NCBI GenBank assembly: GCA_002449635.1
Contig: DJXF01000034.1
Span: 1-11,438, forward strand
DNA from: Clostridiales bacterium UBA7011
GTDB taxonomy: Bacteria > Bacillota > Clostridia > Oscillospirales > Butyricicoccaceae
Reading direction: 5' to 3'
DNA length: 11,438 nucleotides
A program made the position numbers and the translations under genes. Below, piece after piece: positions 1 through 6,225 of the stretch. The notes beneath the pieces are model-generated. The model had not been told where the DNA came from. It was given only the letters and a program-made list of their open reading frames with translations, and did not search any database. Each line of letters opens with the position of its first letter. The first letter of the stretch is position 1.

Positions 1-17
1 CTCCATATTGATTTAAG

Positions 18-51
18 AAAAAATAAAAATTCCGGTATTTTCATACCGGAA
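18..51 (-). terminator. Rho-independent terminator of the tRNA operon
   Basis: Read on the minus strand, an 8-bp stem (TTCCGGTA pairing with TACCGGAA, 30-37 with 44-51) closes a 6-nt loop. A T-rich tail follows at 29 down to 18. It begins one base after the encoded CCA end of tRNA-Tyr, so it ends the Thr-Tyr tRNA transcript. Confidence 0.85.
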
Positions 52-52
52 C

Positions 53-137
53 TGGTGGGAGAGGATGGATTCGAACCATCGAAGCTAGCAGCAACAGATT
101 TACAGTCTGCCCCCTTTGGCCACTCGGGAAACCTCCC
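53..137 (-). tRNA. tRNA-Tyr (GTA anticodon)
   Basis: The reverse complement folds as a class II tRNA of 85 nt including an encoded CCA at 53-55. The T arm GATGG-TTCGAAT-CCATC and the anticodon loop CTGTAAA (anticodon GTA, complement at 101-103) are clear. A long variable arm sits between the anticodon and T arms, as expected for bacterial tRNA-Tyr. The acceptor stem starts GGGAGG and pairs with the CTCTCCC side, with one wobble and one apparent mismatch at the base of the stem. It is the second gene of a two-tRNA operon, 20 nt behind tRNA-Thr, and is followed at once by a terminator. Confidence 0.95.
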
Positions 138-157
138 ATATCAAGTTGTAAAGAAAC

Positions 158-233
158 TGGAGCTGGTGGACGGACTCGAACCCCCGACCTGCTGATTACA
201 AATCAGCTGCTCTACCAACTGAGCTACACCAGC
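158..233 (-). tRNA. tRNA-Thr (TGT anticodon)
   Basis: The reverse complement gives a standard 76-nt class I tRNA with encoded CCA at 158-160. The acceptor stem GCTGGTG/CACCAGC is perfect, the D arm reads AGCTCAGTTGGTAGAGCA, the anticodon loop is TTTGTAA (anticodon TGT, complement at 198-200), and the T loop is TTCGAGT. TGT reads ACA and other ACN threonine codons. It is the first gene after the promoter at 282-310 and is co-transcribed with tRNA-Tyr. Confidence 0.96.
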
Positions 234-281
234 GTGCCGTATTTCTTTCGTCCACTGCGTTTTCTCTCAGCGACGTGTAAT

Positions 282-310
282 ATAATATCACGCTTGACGC
301 GATCTGTCAA
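282..310 (-). promoter_or_regulatory. Promoter of the tRNA-Thr/tRNA-Tyr operon
   Basis: On the minus strand a perfect -35 box TTGACA (305-310) is followed by a 17-bp spacer and a -10 box TATTAT (282-287). The start would fall near 275, about 40 nt before tRNA-Thr. This near-consensus sigma-A promoter fits a highly expressed stable RNA operon. Confidence 0.85.
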
Positions 311-331
311 CAGTTTTTTCAAACTTTTTTC

Positions 332-351
332 AAAAAAAACGGACAATCCGT
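332..351 (-). terminator. Terminator behind the XRE regulator
   Basis: On the minus strand the short hairpin ACGGA-TTG-TCCGT (339-351) runs directly into eight T residues (339 down to 332). It begins within two bases of the stop codon of the regulator gene. The stem is only 5 bp, so efficiency may be modest; it separates the regulator from the tRNA promoter just beyond. Confidence 0.6.
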
Positions 352-352
352 C

Positions 353-1039
353 TTATTTTTTCTTTTTCGTTGTGCCGTCAAATTCCTCAATCGAATCTGA
401 CACATGCTGCAGCACATACAGCAGCGATTCCGCGCGCCCGGGATACTCCTCGGGCAGCTTTGCCAGAGACAATGCCGGAAGCTCCGCCTTCTCCTCCTCG
501 AGGCCGAGCGCACCGCCGCCGCCCGCCGCACAGCGTATGCGCAGCTCCGTCAGCTTCATGTACGCATCGCACAGCGCATCAAACCGGTCCTCCGATGTGC
601 GGAACGCCTCTGCGGGATTCGCCTTGTCCGCCGCATACAGATAACGGAACAGCTTGTACTCCGCAGCAGAAAGATAGGTGGTCAGCTGTTCGAGCAGCTG
701 CTGTGAACCGGACTTGGCCGCGACCTCCAGCAGCACAGACGCCGAATCGGCAATCAGCTTTTTGCCGAGCGCCGCCATCTCGCTGTCCCCGTCTTCCGAA
801 GGAACCGCGGCAGGCGCCGCATTGCCCTCGCGGGACAGGCTGCGTCCGAGCAGATAATCGCACGAAACGCCGTAATAATCCGCTGCGCGCACAACAAAGC
901 TGAGACCCGGCTCACGCAAACCATTCTCATAATGGCTGAGCAGTGCCTGAGAGACCTGTAAATCTCCTGCCGCTGTCCGCTGGCTTATTCTCTTTTCGCG
1001 GCGCAGCAGCGCCAGGGTGCGGGAAAAGTCACTTGCCAT
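353..1039 (-). CDS. XRE-family (Cro/CI-type) transcriptional regulator
   Basis: This 228-residue protein has an N-terminal Cro/CI helix-turn-helix at about residues 5-66. The recognition-helix region is SQALLSHYENG (30-40), and it is followed by the typical YYGVSCDYLLGR ending of this domain. A flexible, Ala/Pro/acidic linker (about 70-90) leads to a predicted helical C-terminal region of about 130 residues of unknown function, with a glycine run and a KKKK tail. No LexA-like peptidase, cupin or metal-binding motif is visible, so no ligand can be named. The ATG at 1039 is chosen because the HTH starts at once and a GATGGAG-like ribosome binding site lies about 10 nt upstream. The gene is monocistronic, with its own promoter (1110-1138), a possible self-operator and a terminator. 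It is probably a DNA-binding repressor or activator; its targets are unknown. Confidence 0.88.
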   Translation of the reverse strand: MASDFSRTLALLRREKRISQRTAAGDLQVSQALLSHYENGLREPGLSFVVRAADYYGVSCDYLLGRSLSREGNAAPAAVPSEDGDSEMAALGKKLIADSASVLLEVAAKSGSQQLLEQLTTYLSAAEYKLFRYLYAADKANPAEAFRTSEDRFDALCDAYMKLTELRIRCAAGGGGALGLEEEKAELPALSLAKLPEEYPGRAESLLYVLQHVSDSIEEFDGTTKKKK

Positions 1040-1107
1040 GGTACGTTAGCTCCATCTCTCAAAAGCATGCGCACAGCCATGCCATGCACAGACTGCGCCT
1101 ATTGTTT

Positions 1108-1131
1108 ATAGTATAGCGGTTTTATAACTAT
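1108..1131. promoter_or_regulatory. Imperfect inverted repeat over the XRE promoter, possible operator
   Basis: The arms ATAGTATA (1108-1115) and TATAACTAT (1123-1131) are near inverted copies (one extra base in the right arm) around a 7-bp centre. The repeat covers the -10 box and the spacer, where a self-repressing XRE protein could block RNA polymerase. It is AT-rich, so chance similarity is possible. Confidence 0.35.
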
Positions 1132-1138
1132 TTGTAAA
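1110..1138 (-). promoter_or_regulatory. Promoter of the XRE regulator gene
   Basis: On the minus strand a -35 box TTTACA (1133-1138) is followed by a 17-bp spacer and a -10 box TATACT (1110-1115). The start would be near 1103, giving a leader of about 65 nt before the ATG at 1039. Confidence 0.75.
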
Positions 1139-1212
1139 GTAGTGCACCAAACAATTCTGTCAGTTTCCCCGCTTTTATTTGGAAAACAGCGACATTCTGC
1201 CGTAAATTTCTG

Positions 1213-1250
1213 CAAAAACAAAGACAGCCCCTGCGCCGCAGCGCAGGGGC
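1213..1250 (-). terminator. Terminator of the gntR-ABC-peptide operon
   Basis: On the minus strand a perfect 10-bp GC-rich stem (GCCCCTGCGC with GCGCAGGGGC, 1227-1236 and 1241-1250) closes a 4-nt loop. A T-rich tail follows (1226 down to 1213). It lies 39 bases past the stop codon of the 55-residue peptide gene, supporting that peptide as the last gene of the operon. Confidence 0.85.
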
Positions 1251-1289
1251 CTCGAAAATCATTCAGAGAGCAAGTCAGAGATGTGCGGT

Positions 1290-1457
1290 TCAGCCGCCGT
1301 CCCGGTGGAGCATCCAGCCCAGCAGCAGTATGGCCGCTGTCGCCGCAAGCACAATGCCGGCGATGACAGCATAGGACATGCCGACGTGCGTGACATAGAT
1401 CGCCGCGGGGCCGTCTGCTCGGCCGATAATGCCCACATCAGCCAGCGTCCTGTTCAC
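1290..1457 (-). CDS. Small membrane peptide with OadB-like GxADGPxAI motif
   Basis: This 55-residue reading frame begins with GTG at 1457 and overlaps the last 20 bases of the permease gene in another frame. An AAAGGG-type ribosome binding site lies about 12 nt upstream, and an in-frame TGA four codons before the GTG fixes the reading-frame limit. Residues 6-23 contain DVGIIGRADGPAAIYVT, close to the conserved IGGADGPTAI segment of the beta subunits of Na+-translocating decarboxylases (OadB/GcdB/MmdB). One hydrophobic helix follows at about 27-48, ending in the charged tail HRDGG. The known beta subunit is about 400 residues with many helices, so this cannot be a working pump; it carries only the motif and one membrane span. 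As last gene of a YtrA-type ABC operon, 39 bases before the terminator, it may be an accessory or regulatory subunit of the transporter. Function unknown; expression inferred. Confidence 0.72.
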   Translation of the reverse strand: MNRTLADVGIIGRADGPAAIYVTHVGMSYAVIAGIVLAATAAILLLGWMLHRDGG

Positions 1458-3669
1458 TGTGTATGCTCACCCTTTCTTCCACATTTTTGTCTTTCTTCGC
1501 CGCAGCGCCCAAGAGTGAGCACGAGACTTCGGTTCCATCCTGATACGAAACCGTGACCTGCTCATCGCCGAGCGGGCAGACCGGATCAATGACCCCTGAG
1601 AACGTAACGGGAACCAGTTTCGCACACCATTCTTCGATCTCCTCCGGCGTTCTGTAGACCGTCTCGTACATCTCGTCGGATTCCTCATCATAGGAGGTCA
1701 CCAGAATGGAATGGATCTTCTTCAGGTCGCCGAAGCCGGGTTCTGCGGTCTTTGCGTACCTCTGCAGCAGCTTGAGCGTTTTGGTCTCACTTGCGTACAC
1801 CGGAATGTCGAATACCTCGCCCATGTTGGGATAAAAATCATTCCAGTCCGGCCGATTGCCCTCGGCAGAGGCCTGCGCCTCCTTCGTCATGACACGCACC
1901 ATGACAACGGGCGGATGGGCCGCCGCGTATTCCTTCGCAATCGTCTGCGATTCATCATATACCGTCCGGACAATCTCCTTGATTGCCGCGGCATCCTTCA
2001 GCTCAGTGTAATCATACTCCTGTGCATCGTGATATCCGGCGGCCATCATATAAGTCAGACGTTCCTTCTGCTTTTCTGCCTGTGCGGCAGCCGTGCGGAT
2101 TTGTTTATATTCCTTGGAAAAGCGAACAGCAGCGCCGTTCTCCGCCAGCTGTTCCGTGTCATCCGGCAGATAATACGTTCGGCGGAACAGCTTTCCATCC
2201 TTCCGCCGCAGTGTGATCTGATACGCGGTATTGCCGCCGAACAGACCGGAGCGGATCTTGCTGCGGTCACCCTTCATCGCCTCCGCGCCGAGCGCGACCG
2301 AATCATAAATGGCGTCAACGGCTTCCTCTGACTGGAGCAATGCCGCAGGGCCATCGCTTTCCTCCCGCTCAACGCTTTCCCCCAGCAGAAGCTGCGTCAC
2401 GGTCCCGCCGGTTGTGACCCCCTGCATGTTAAACGCAGGCGAGCAGTCCCAGCTCTCATTGTCCGCCGTCAGATCCGCTGCGTCCACCTCTGCGCGGTCG
2501 GGAATCGTGCTGTTCCAGTGCGTGACATCCGCCGCCATGCAGCCGAGGGCAGCCGCACAGAGCACAGCAAACACCAGCAGGCTCTTCCAACGCCGGAAAA
2601 TACTGTGGAAATCGAGATCGTATACCACCTCAACCACACACGCCGCGACAAATCCGCCGAGTGCCATGCCGAGGAACATAACCGGCCAGTTCTCGGTGGT
2701 CATCTCGAAAATCAGACCGCATGCAATCGCGACAACAGCGACCATATACAGCTTGAGCGGCTGCTCAATGAGCGGAAACGCGATCGAAAGGCCCGCATTT
2801 TCGCCCTTGCGGATGCGGCAGAGGATGTAGCTCAGCAGCAGAATGACCGCTGCGGCGATCAGATACACCAGAGCCGGAAATGCGGCCGGTTTCACATTTC
2901 CGGCAGGCTGATATGTCACTCCGCTGCCGCGAACGTCCATCAGTTCGCCCAGTCTCATGCTCAGCCGGAACAGGCCCGCAGGAGGCGATGTCCAGTAGGC
3001 TGCGCTCAGGCTCGGAACCGCACGTGCCGGATACAGCACATTGAGCAGCGAATGGGCGAAGATCCAGCCGACCATGACGCCGAACTGCAGCCACGCGCAC
3101 ATCAGCAGCGCGACCAGCGTATGTCCGCACAGTACGGCCGCGAGAATACTGACCGCATAGACGAGCAGGAAGCCGATCAGATGCACCGCAACCGACATGC
3201 CAAGCAATCGGATATCAATGGCATCCCCGTAGCCGTACACGGCGCATACGACGCAGGAAAGGACAACGCCGATCAGATATGCCGGAACAACTGCCAGCAG
3301 TCCGGTCAGAAAGCGAACAGCGAAGATCTGTCCGCGCTTAATCGGCAGCGCATAAAAGAAATCGGTCTGACTGCGCGAATGCAGATAACGGAACAGTCCG
3401 ATCCCCGCCACAACCGCCAGTGCAATCAGCAGCAGGTCGAGGAAATAGCTCTGATACAGCGTCGATGAAATGCCGGCAAGCACGGTCTCGCGCGCATGTT
3501 TGTCGTCGATTTCATCGTAAAAGCGCAGCAGCGTCTGTATCGTCAGAATCATGCCGATGGGCAGAACCGCGAGCATGCTGACAATGGAAAGCGCGAACAG
3601 GGCCGCCTGTCTGCGGCAGCAGTTCGTCAGCAGGGTGCGCATCTTAAAGGATGAGCTTTCGCGCGTCAT
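1438..3669 (-). CDS. ABC transporter permease with large C-terminal domain (YtrC/D-like)
   Basis: This 743-residue protein is the membrane partner of the ATPase encoded just upstream. The N-terminal half has about nine hydrophobic segments (near 22-44, 75-95, 117-145, 155-180, 183-205, 265-286, 307-323, 329-350, 363-380). The FFYALPIKR element at 104-112 is typical of YtrC/YtrD-like ABC-2 permeases, in which an S/ALPIKR motif follows the second helix. Residues from about 381 to 743 form a soluble region without further helices, likely outside the cell (DUF6449-like as far as I can recall; not searched). The ATG at 3669 has an excellent GGAGGTG site 9 nt upstream, inside the end of the ATPase gene, with a 26-base overlap. 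Only one permease gene is present, so the transporter is probably a permease homodimer plus an ATPase dimer. The substrate is unknown; relatives respond to cell-wall-active antibiotics. Confidence 0.87.
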   Translation of the reverse strand: MTRESSSFKMRTLLTNCCRRQAALFALSIVSMLAVLPIGMILTIQTLLRFYDEIDDKHARETVLAGISSTLYQSYFLDLLLIALAVVAGIGLFRYLHSRSQTDFFYALPIKRGQIFAVRFLTGLLAVVPAYLIGVVLSCVVCAVYGYGDAIDIRLLGMSVAVHLIGFLLVYAVSILAAVLCGHTLVALLMCAWLQFGVMVGWIFAHSLLNVLYPARAVPSLSAAYWTSPPAGLFRLSMRLGELMDVRGSGVTYQPAGNVKPAAFPALVYLIAAAVILLLSYILCRIRKGENAGLSIAFPLIEQPLKLYMVAVVAIACGLIFEMTTENWPVMFLGMALGGFVAACVVEVVYDLDFHSIFRRWKSLLVFAVLCAAALGCMAADVTHWNSTIPDRAEVDAADLTADNESWDCSPAFNMQGVTTGGTVTQLLLGESVEREESDGPAALLQSEEAVDAIYDSVALGAEAMKGDRSKIRSGLFGGNTAYQITLRRKDGKLFRRTYYLPDDTEQLAENGAAVRFSKEYKQIRTAAAQAEKQKERLTYMMAAGYHDAQEYDYTELKDAAAIKEIVRTVYDESQTIAKEYAAAHPPVVMVRVMTKEAQASAEGNRPDWNDFYPNMGEVFDIPVYASETKTLKLLQRYAKTAEPGFGDLKKIHSILVTSYDEESDEMYETVYRTPEEIEEWCAKLVPVTFSGVIDPVCPLGDEQVTVSYQDGTEVSCSLLGAAAKKDKNVEERVSIHSEQDAG

Positions 3670-4543
3670 AGCCGTTCACCTCCGTCTCAGCAATAAAGAT
3701 TTCCTCCAGCGAAAGCGGGAGCAGTTCATAGTACATCGGCGCCGCCGCCCGCACAATCGCCTCTGTCTCCCCGCGCGTGCCGCGCACCGTGATGGTCACC
3801 ATCCGCCCGCTGCTGTGCTGCGCCATGACATCCAGCTGTGCAAGCAGCGTCTCGGCCGGTGTGTCACCGGGAATGAACTGTATTTTCTGAATGTTCAGCT
3901 TCATATCGTCCAGATCGCGGGAGAACAGAATGCCGCCGCGATGCAGCAGACCGATGCAGTCGCAGAAGTCCTCCAGCTCGCGCAGATTGTGCGAAGCGAT
4001 GACCGGTGTGGCACAGAAATCCGCGACATCGCCCGCGAACAGCGATTTGACCGCCTGCCGCGCAACCGGGTCCAGTCCGTCAAACGTCTCGTCGCAGAAC
4101 AGATAATCCGCGCCGGACGACGCCGCACAGATCACGGAGACCTGCTTTTTCATGCCTTTCGAAAATGTACGCAGCTTGCGCCGCTCATCCAGCCCGAAAT
4201 TGCCCATCAGACTGCGGTAGCGGTCCTCATTGAAATGCGGATAAATCGTCTTATAGTAATCCTTCATATCCTGCGGCGTGCTGCCGGAGAAAAAATACTG
4301 TTCATCGGAAATCATAAAGCAGCGGCTCTTGATCTCCGGATTTTCAAATACCTTCTGATCGTCTATGGTGACCGTTCCGCTGTCCGGCTTGATAATGCCC
4401 GCCAGTATGCGCAGAAAGGTCGATTTGCCTGCGCCGTTGGAACCGATCAGCCCGTAAATCGAGCCGGTACGGATTTCCGCCGTAACGCAATCGAGCGCCG
4501 GTGTATTGCCGAAGCTCTTGTGCACTGCCTGTGCTCGAATCAT
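3644..4543 (-). CDS. ABC transporter ATP-binding protein (YtrB-like)
   Basis: This 299-residue ATPase powers the permease encoded downstream. Visible motifs are Walker A GSNGAGKST (34-42), an ABC signature variant FSKGMKKQ, Walker B YLFCDE, the D-loop GLDP, and the H-loop in IASHNLRELED. The signature has SKGMKKQ instead of the canonical SGGQ, common in ABC-2 exporters of the YtrB/EcsA kind. The start is placed at the ATG at 4543, which overlaps the gntR stop as ATGA and has GGAGG 10 nt upstream. An in-frame ATG 14 codons earlier (4585) lies inside gntR, lacks a comparable site, and adds residues before the usual IRAQAVHKSFG start. The C-terminal 80 or so residues beyond the ATPase core are typical of the subfamily. 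It is co-transcribed and translationally coupled with both neighbours. Confidence 0.93.
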   Translation of the reverse strand: MIRAQAVHKSFGNTPALDCVTAEIRTGSIYGLIGSNGAGKSTFLRILAGIIKPDSGTVTIDDQKVFENPEIKSRCFMISDEQYFFSGSTPQDMKDYYKTIYPHFNEDRYRSLMGNFGLDERRKLRTFSKGMKKQVSVICAASSGADYLFCDETFDGLDPVARQAVKSLFAGDVADFCATPVIASHNLRELEDFCDCIGLLHRGGILFSRDLDDMKLNIQKIQFIPGDTPAETLLAQLDVMAQHSSGRMVTITVRGTRGETEAIVRAAAPMYYELLPLSLEEIFIAETEVNGYDARKLIL

Positions 4544-4914
4544 GACTGTTCCACCTCCATCAAAGACTGCAGCAGTGTGTTGCACTGCCCGGGGGACGCG
4601 CCGAGCTCGCGCGCCTGCTGTATCAGTTCGGCGATTGCCGCCCGAATTTCATCCAGCTTTGTCTGCCGTATGCTCGAGCAGTCTGCCGAAACGAAGTTTC
4701 CCTTTCCGCGGACGGAGTAGATCACACCGCGGTTGAGCAGCTCGGCATATGCCTTTTGTACGGTATTCGGGTTGAGCGAGAGCTCCATTGCCATCTGCCG
4801 CACACTCGGCAGCCGCGAATCCGGTTCCAGCACACCGCGCAGCGCAAGCATCTCCATCTGGTCGACCACCTGTTCATACATCGGCCGCGGATCGTGCAGG
4901 TCGAGATGTATCAT
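4540..4914 (-). CDS. GntR-family repressor, YtrA subfamily
   Basis: This 124-residue protein is the short YtrA form of GntR regulators. It has a winged helix-turn-helix at about 10-76 with RLPSVRQMA (34-42), the recognition segment NPNTVQKAY (48-56) and the wing GKGNFV (70-75). A short helical C-terminal part follows for dimer formation instead of a large ligand domain. The ATG at 4914 has AGGAGG 7 nt upstream. It is the first gene of the ABC operon; in B. subtilis YtrA represses its own ABC operon and is released under lipid II-targeting antibiotics. Here the matching operator at 4945-4969 lies over the operon's own start site, which makes self-repression very likely. The inducing signal in this organism is not known. 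Confidence 0.93.
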   Translation of the reverse strand: MIHLDLHDPRPMYEQVVDQMEMLALRGVLEPDSRLPSVRQMAMELSLNPNTVQKAYAELLNRGVIYSVRGKGNFVSADCSSIRQTKLDEIRAAIAELIQQARELGASPGQCNTLLQSLMEVEQS

Positions 4915-4944
4915 CGCTCTTCCTCCTTTCCAGCAAATGGTACA

Positions 4945-4969
4945 AGTGTACTATTACCCTTAGTACACT
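4945..4969. promoter_or_regulatory. YtrA-type operator AGTGTA-N13-TACACT
   Basis: Half-sites AGTGTA (4945-4950) and TACACT (4964-4969) are 13 bp apart, the arrangement reported for B. subtilis YtrA sites as I recall it. The symmetry extends inward to 9-bp perfect arms with a 7-bp centre. The site sits one base downstream of the -10 box of the gntR promoter and covers the likely start point, so a bound repressor would block initiation. Confidence 0.85.
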
Positions 4970-4970
4970 C

Positions 4971-4999
4971 AGTATATCAATTTCCCTTCCCGAATACAA
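4971..4999 (-). promoter_or_regulatory. Promoter of the gntR-ABC operon
   Basis: On the minus strand a -35 box TTGTAT (4994-4999) is followed by a 17-bp spacer and a -10 box TATACT (4971-4976). The transcription start would be near 4964, inside the YtrA-type operator, about 50 nt before the gntR start codon. Confidence 0.78.
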
Positions 5000-5008
5000 C
5001 TACAGACC

Positions 5009-5042
5009 GGTTACACTTTGCCCATATTTGGTTACAGTTTGC
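5009..5042 (+). repeat. Two 13-bp direct repeats upstream of ung
   Basis: GGTTACACTTTGC (5009-5021) recurs as GGTTACAGTTTGC (5030-5042), 12 of 13 bases identical, with a 21-bp period, which is two helical turns. The second copy reaches into the likely -35 box of ung. The spacing puts both on one face of the DNA, as for a regulator binding site; no matching regulator is known. Confidence 0.5.
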
Positions 5043-5066
5043 TTTCCGGCATCCGCGTGGTATAAT
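5039..5066 (+). promoter_or_regulatory. Promoter of ung
   Basis: A consensus -10 box TATAAT (5061-5066) has a weak -35 TTGCTT (5039-5044) 16 bp before it. The start would be near 5073, giving a short leader with the ribosome binding site AAAGGA at about 5083-5088. It is divergent from the gntR promoter, with about 40 bp between the two -35 boxes. Confidence 0.7.
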
Positions 5067-5098
5067 CAGAATACACCAGAAGAAAGGAACACTGCGGC

Positions 5099-5788
5099 AT
5101 GGTCAACATTGGAAACGAGTGGGATACACTTCTCGCCGAAGAATTTGAATCGGATTATTATCTTCATCTGCGCGATTTTCTCAAGCAGGAATACCGCACA
5201 GCGCACATTTATCCGCCGATGCAGGATATTTTCAACGCACTGAAATACACCTCTTATTCTGACGTGAAAATCGTCATCCTCGGCCAGGACCCGTATCACG
5301 GCCCGGGGCAGGCGCACGGCATGTGCTTCTCCGTCCGTCCGGGCGTTCCCATGCCGCCGTCGCTGCAAAATATTTTTCGCGAGCTGCACGATGACATCGG
5401 CATTTTTACGCCGCAGTCCGGCTGTCTGGTTCCGTGGGCGCGGGAGGGCGTGCTGCTGCTGAACACGGTGCTGACTGTGCGCGAAGGGCAGCCCAATTCA
5501 CATAAGGACAAGGGCTGGGAAAAGCTGACCGACCGCATCATCTCCCTGCTCGGCGCGCGCGAACAGCCGATGGTCTTTCTGCTGTGGGGCGCAAACGCGC
5601 GCAAAAAAAAGGAGCTGATTACCCAGCCCCGGCATTTGATTCTCGAATGTGCCCATCCGTCTCCGCTTTCCGCACACCGCGGTTTTTTCGGCTGCGGTCA
5701 CTTCTCGCAGGCCAATCAATTCCTGTACGACCACGGCATTGAGCCGGTGGACTGGAATGTTGTCAACACCAGACCGGAAGGCATCTGA
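5099..5788 (+). CDS. ung: Uracil-DNA glycosylase, family 1
   Basis: This 229-residue enzyme removes uracil from DNA, arising from cytosine deamination or dUMP incorporation, and starts base excision repair in the cytoplasm. The family-1 signatures are intact: the water-activating loop GQDPYHG (62-68, catalytic Asp64), SLQNIF (88-93), the LLLNTVLTV region (119-127) that forms the uracil pocket with its Asn, and the DNA-intercalation loop HPSPLSAHRGFFG (186-198) with catalytic His186. Length matches the usual 220-230 residues. The ATG at 5099 is preceded by AAAGGA at a suitable distance. It is monocistronic, between its own promoter and a bidirectional terminator. A second, unrelated UDG-superfamily enzyme is encoded at 8387-8896. 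Confidence 0.97.
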   Translation: MVNIGNEWDTLLAEEFESDYYLHLRDFLKQEYRTAHIYPPMQDIFNALKYTSYSDVKIVILGQDPYHGPGQAHGMCFSVRPGVPMPPSLQNIFRELHDDIGIFTPQSGCLVPWAREGVLLLNTVLTVREGQPNSHKDKGWEKLTDRIISLLGAREQPMVFLLWGANARKKKELITQPRHLILECAHPSPLSAHRGFFGCGHFSQANQFLYDHGIEPVDWNVVNTRPEGI

Positions 5789-5799
5789 CTGCCGCACAG

Positions 5800-5855
5800 A
5801 AAAAAGCGCCGCCTCGGGCCGGTCGTTCCGGCTGACATGAGACAGCGCCTTTTTT
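5800..5855. terminator. Bidirectional terminator between ung and the DUF1292 gene
   Basis: Six A residues (5800-5805) and six T residues (5850-5855) flank a nested hairpin. The outer arms are GCGC/GCGC and the inner stem GCCGG-TCGTT-CCGGC is near 5818-5832. It lies 11 bases after the ung stop and 5 bases from the stop of the convergent gene, so it can serve both strands. Confidence 0.75.
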
Positions 5856-5860
5856 CGTAT

Positions 5861-6148
5861 TCAGTCTTCAAAATCGAGCTGGTCAGCAAACCGCTCCTTG
5901 AAAATCTCATAGACAGCGGACAGAACATCCTCATCGTCGACTGCGACGTAATTTTCCATCTCGCCATCCGACTCGACAGCGAGAATGAGCGCCTCGCAGT
6001 CACCCTCTTCAACGGGCAGCAGAACGACATATTCCGCATCCTCGTACGTGATCGAGTCGATAAACTCATACTCGACCTCATTGCCGTTCTCGTCAATCAG
6101 CGTCATGATGCCTTCCTGTTCTTCCATTCTTTCCAGATCGTTATCCAT
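5861..6148 (-). CDS. DUF1292 family protein (YrzB-like)
   Basis: This is a small, very acidic cytosolic protein of 95 residues. The core MTLIDENGNEVEYEFIDSI (about 15-33), followed by YVVLLPVEEG (40-49) and a closing segment rich in Asp/Glu ending in LDFED, is the pattern of the DUF1292 family (B. subtilis YrzB). Its function is unknown. The start is set at the ATG at 6148 because AAGGAG lies 8 nt upstream and the family begins just there. A longer in-frame ATG at 6274 would lie upstream of the promoter at 6197-6225 and encodes unrelated low-quality sequence. In B. subtilis this family gene sits beside yrrK/yrzL; that context is absent here, where the gene stands alone. Confidence 0.88.
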   Translation of the reverse strand: MDNDLERMEEQEGIMTLIDENGNEVEYEFIDSITYEDAEYVVLLPVEEGDCEALILAVESDGEMENYVAVDDEDVLSAVYEIFKERFADQLDFED

Positions 6149-6196
6149 ACAACATTCTCCTTTGCGGTTGGACTCAGGCAGACGCCTGTTTTTCCC

Positions 6197-6225
6197 ATTA
6201 TACCCGTCTCCTGCCGCAGATGCAA
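6197..6225 (-). promoter_or_regulatory. Promoter of the DUF1292 gene
   Basis: On the minus strand a -35 box TTGCAT (6220-6225), a 17-bp spacer and a perfect -10 box TATAAT (6197-6202). The start is near 6190, about 40 nt before the ATG at 6148. This placement rules out the longer upstream start. Confidence 0.8.

Noticed and set aside
353..903. Several antisense and shifted frames over the XRE regulator
   Set aside because: The HTH and its start, promoter and terminator all fit the minus-strand frame. The others are Pro/Arg-rich shadows.
2518..3468. Long plus-strand reading frame (316 codons) opposite the ABC permease
   Set aside because: It is antisense to a well-supported membrane protein, has no recognisable motif, is rich in Arg, Gln, His and Cys as GC-driven shadow frames are, and lacks a ribosome binding site.
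3551..4720. Plus-strand reading frame (389 codons) across the ABC ATPase and gntR genes
   Set aside because: It spans three real genes in antisense, and its translation shows no domain. Walker motifs and the HTH are on the other strand.
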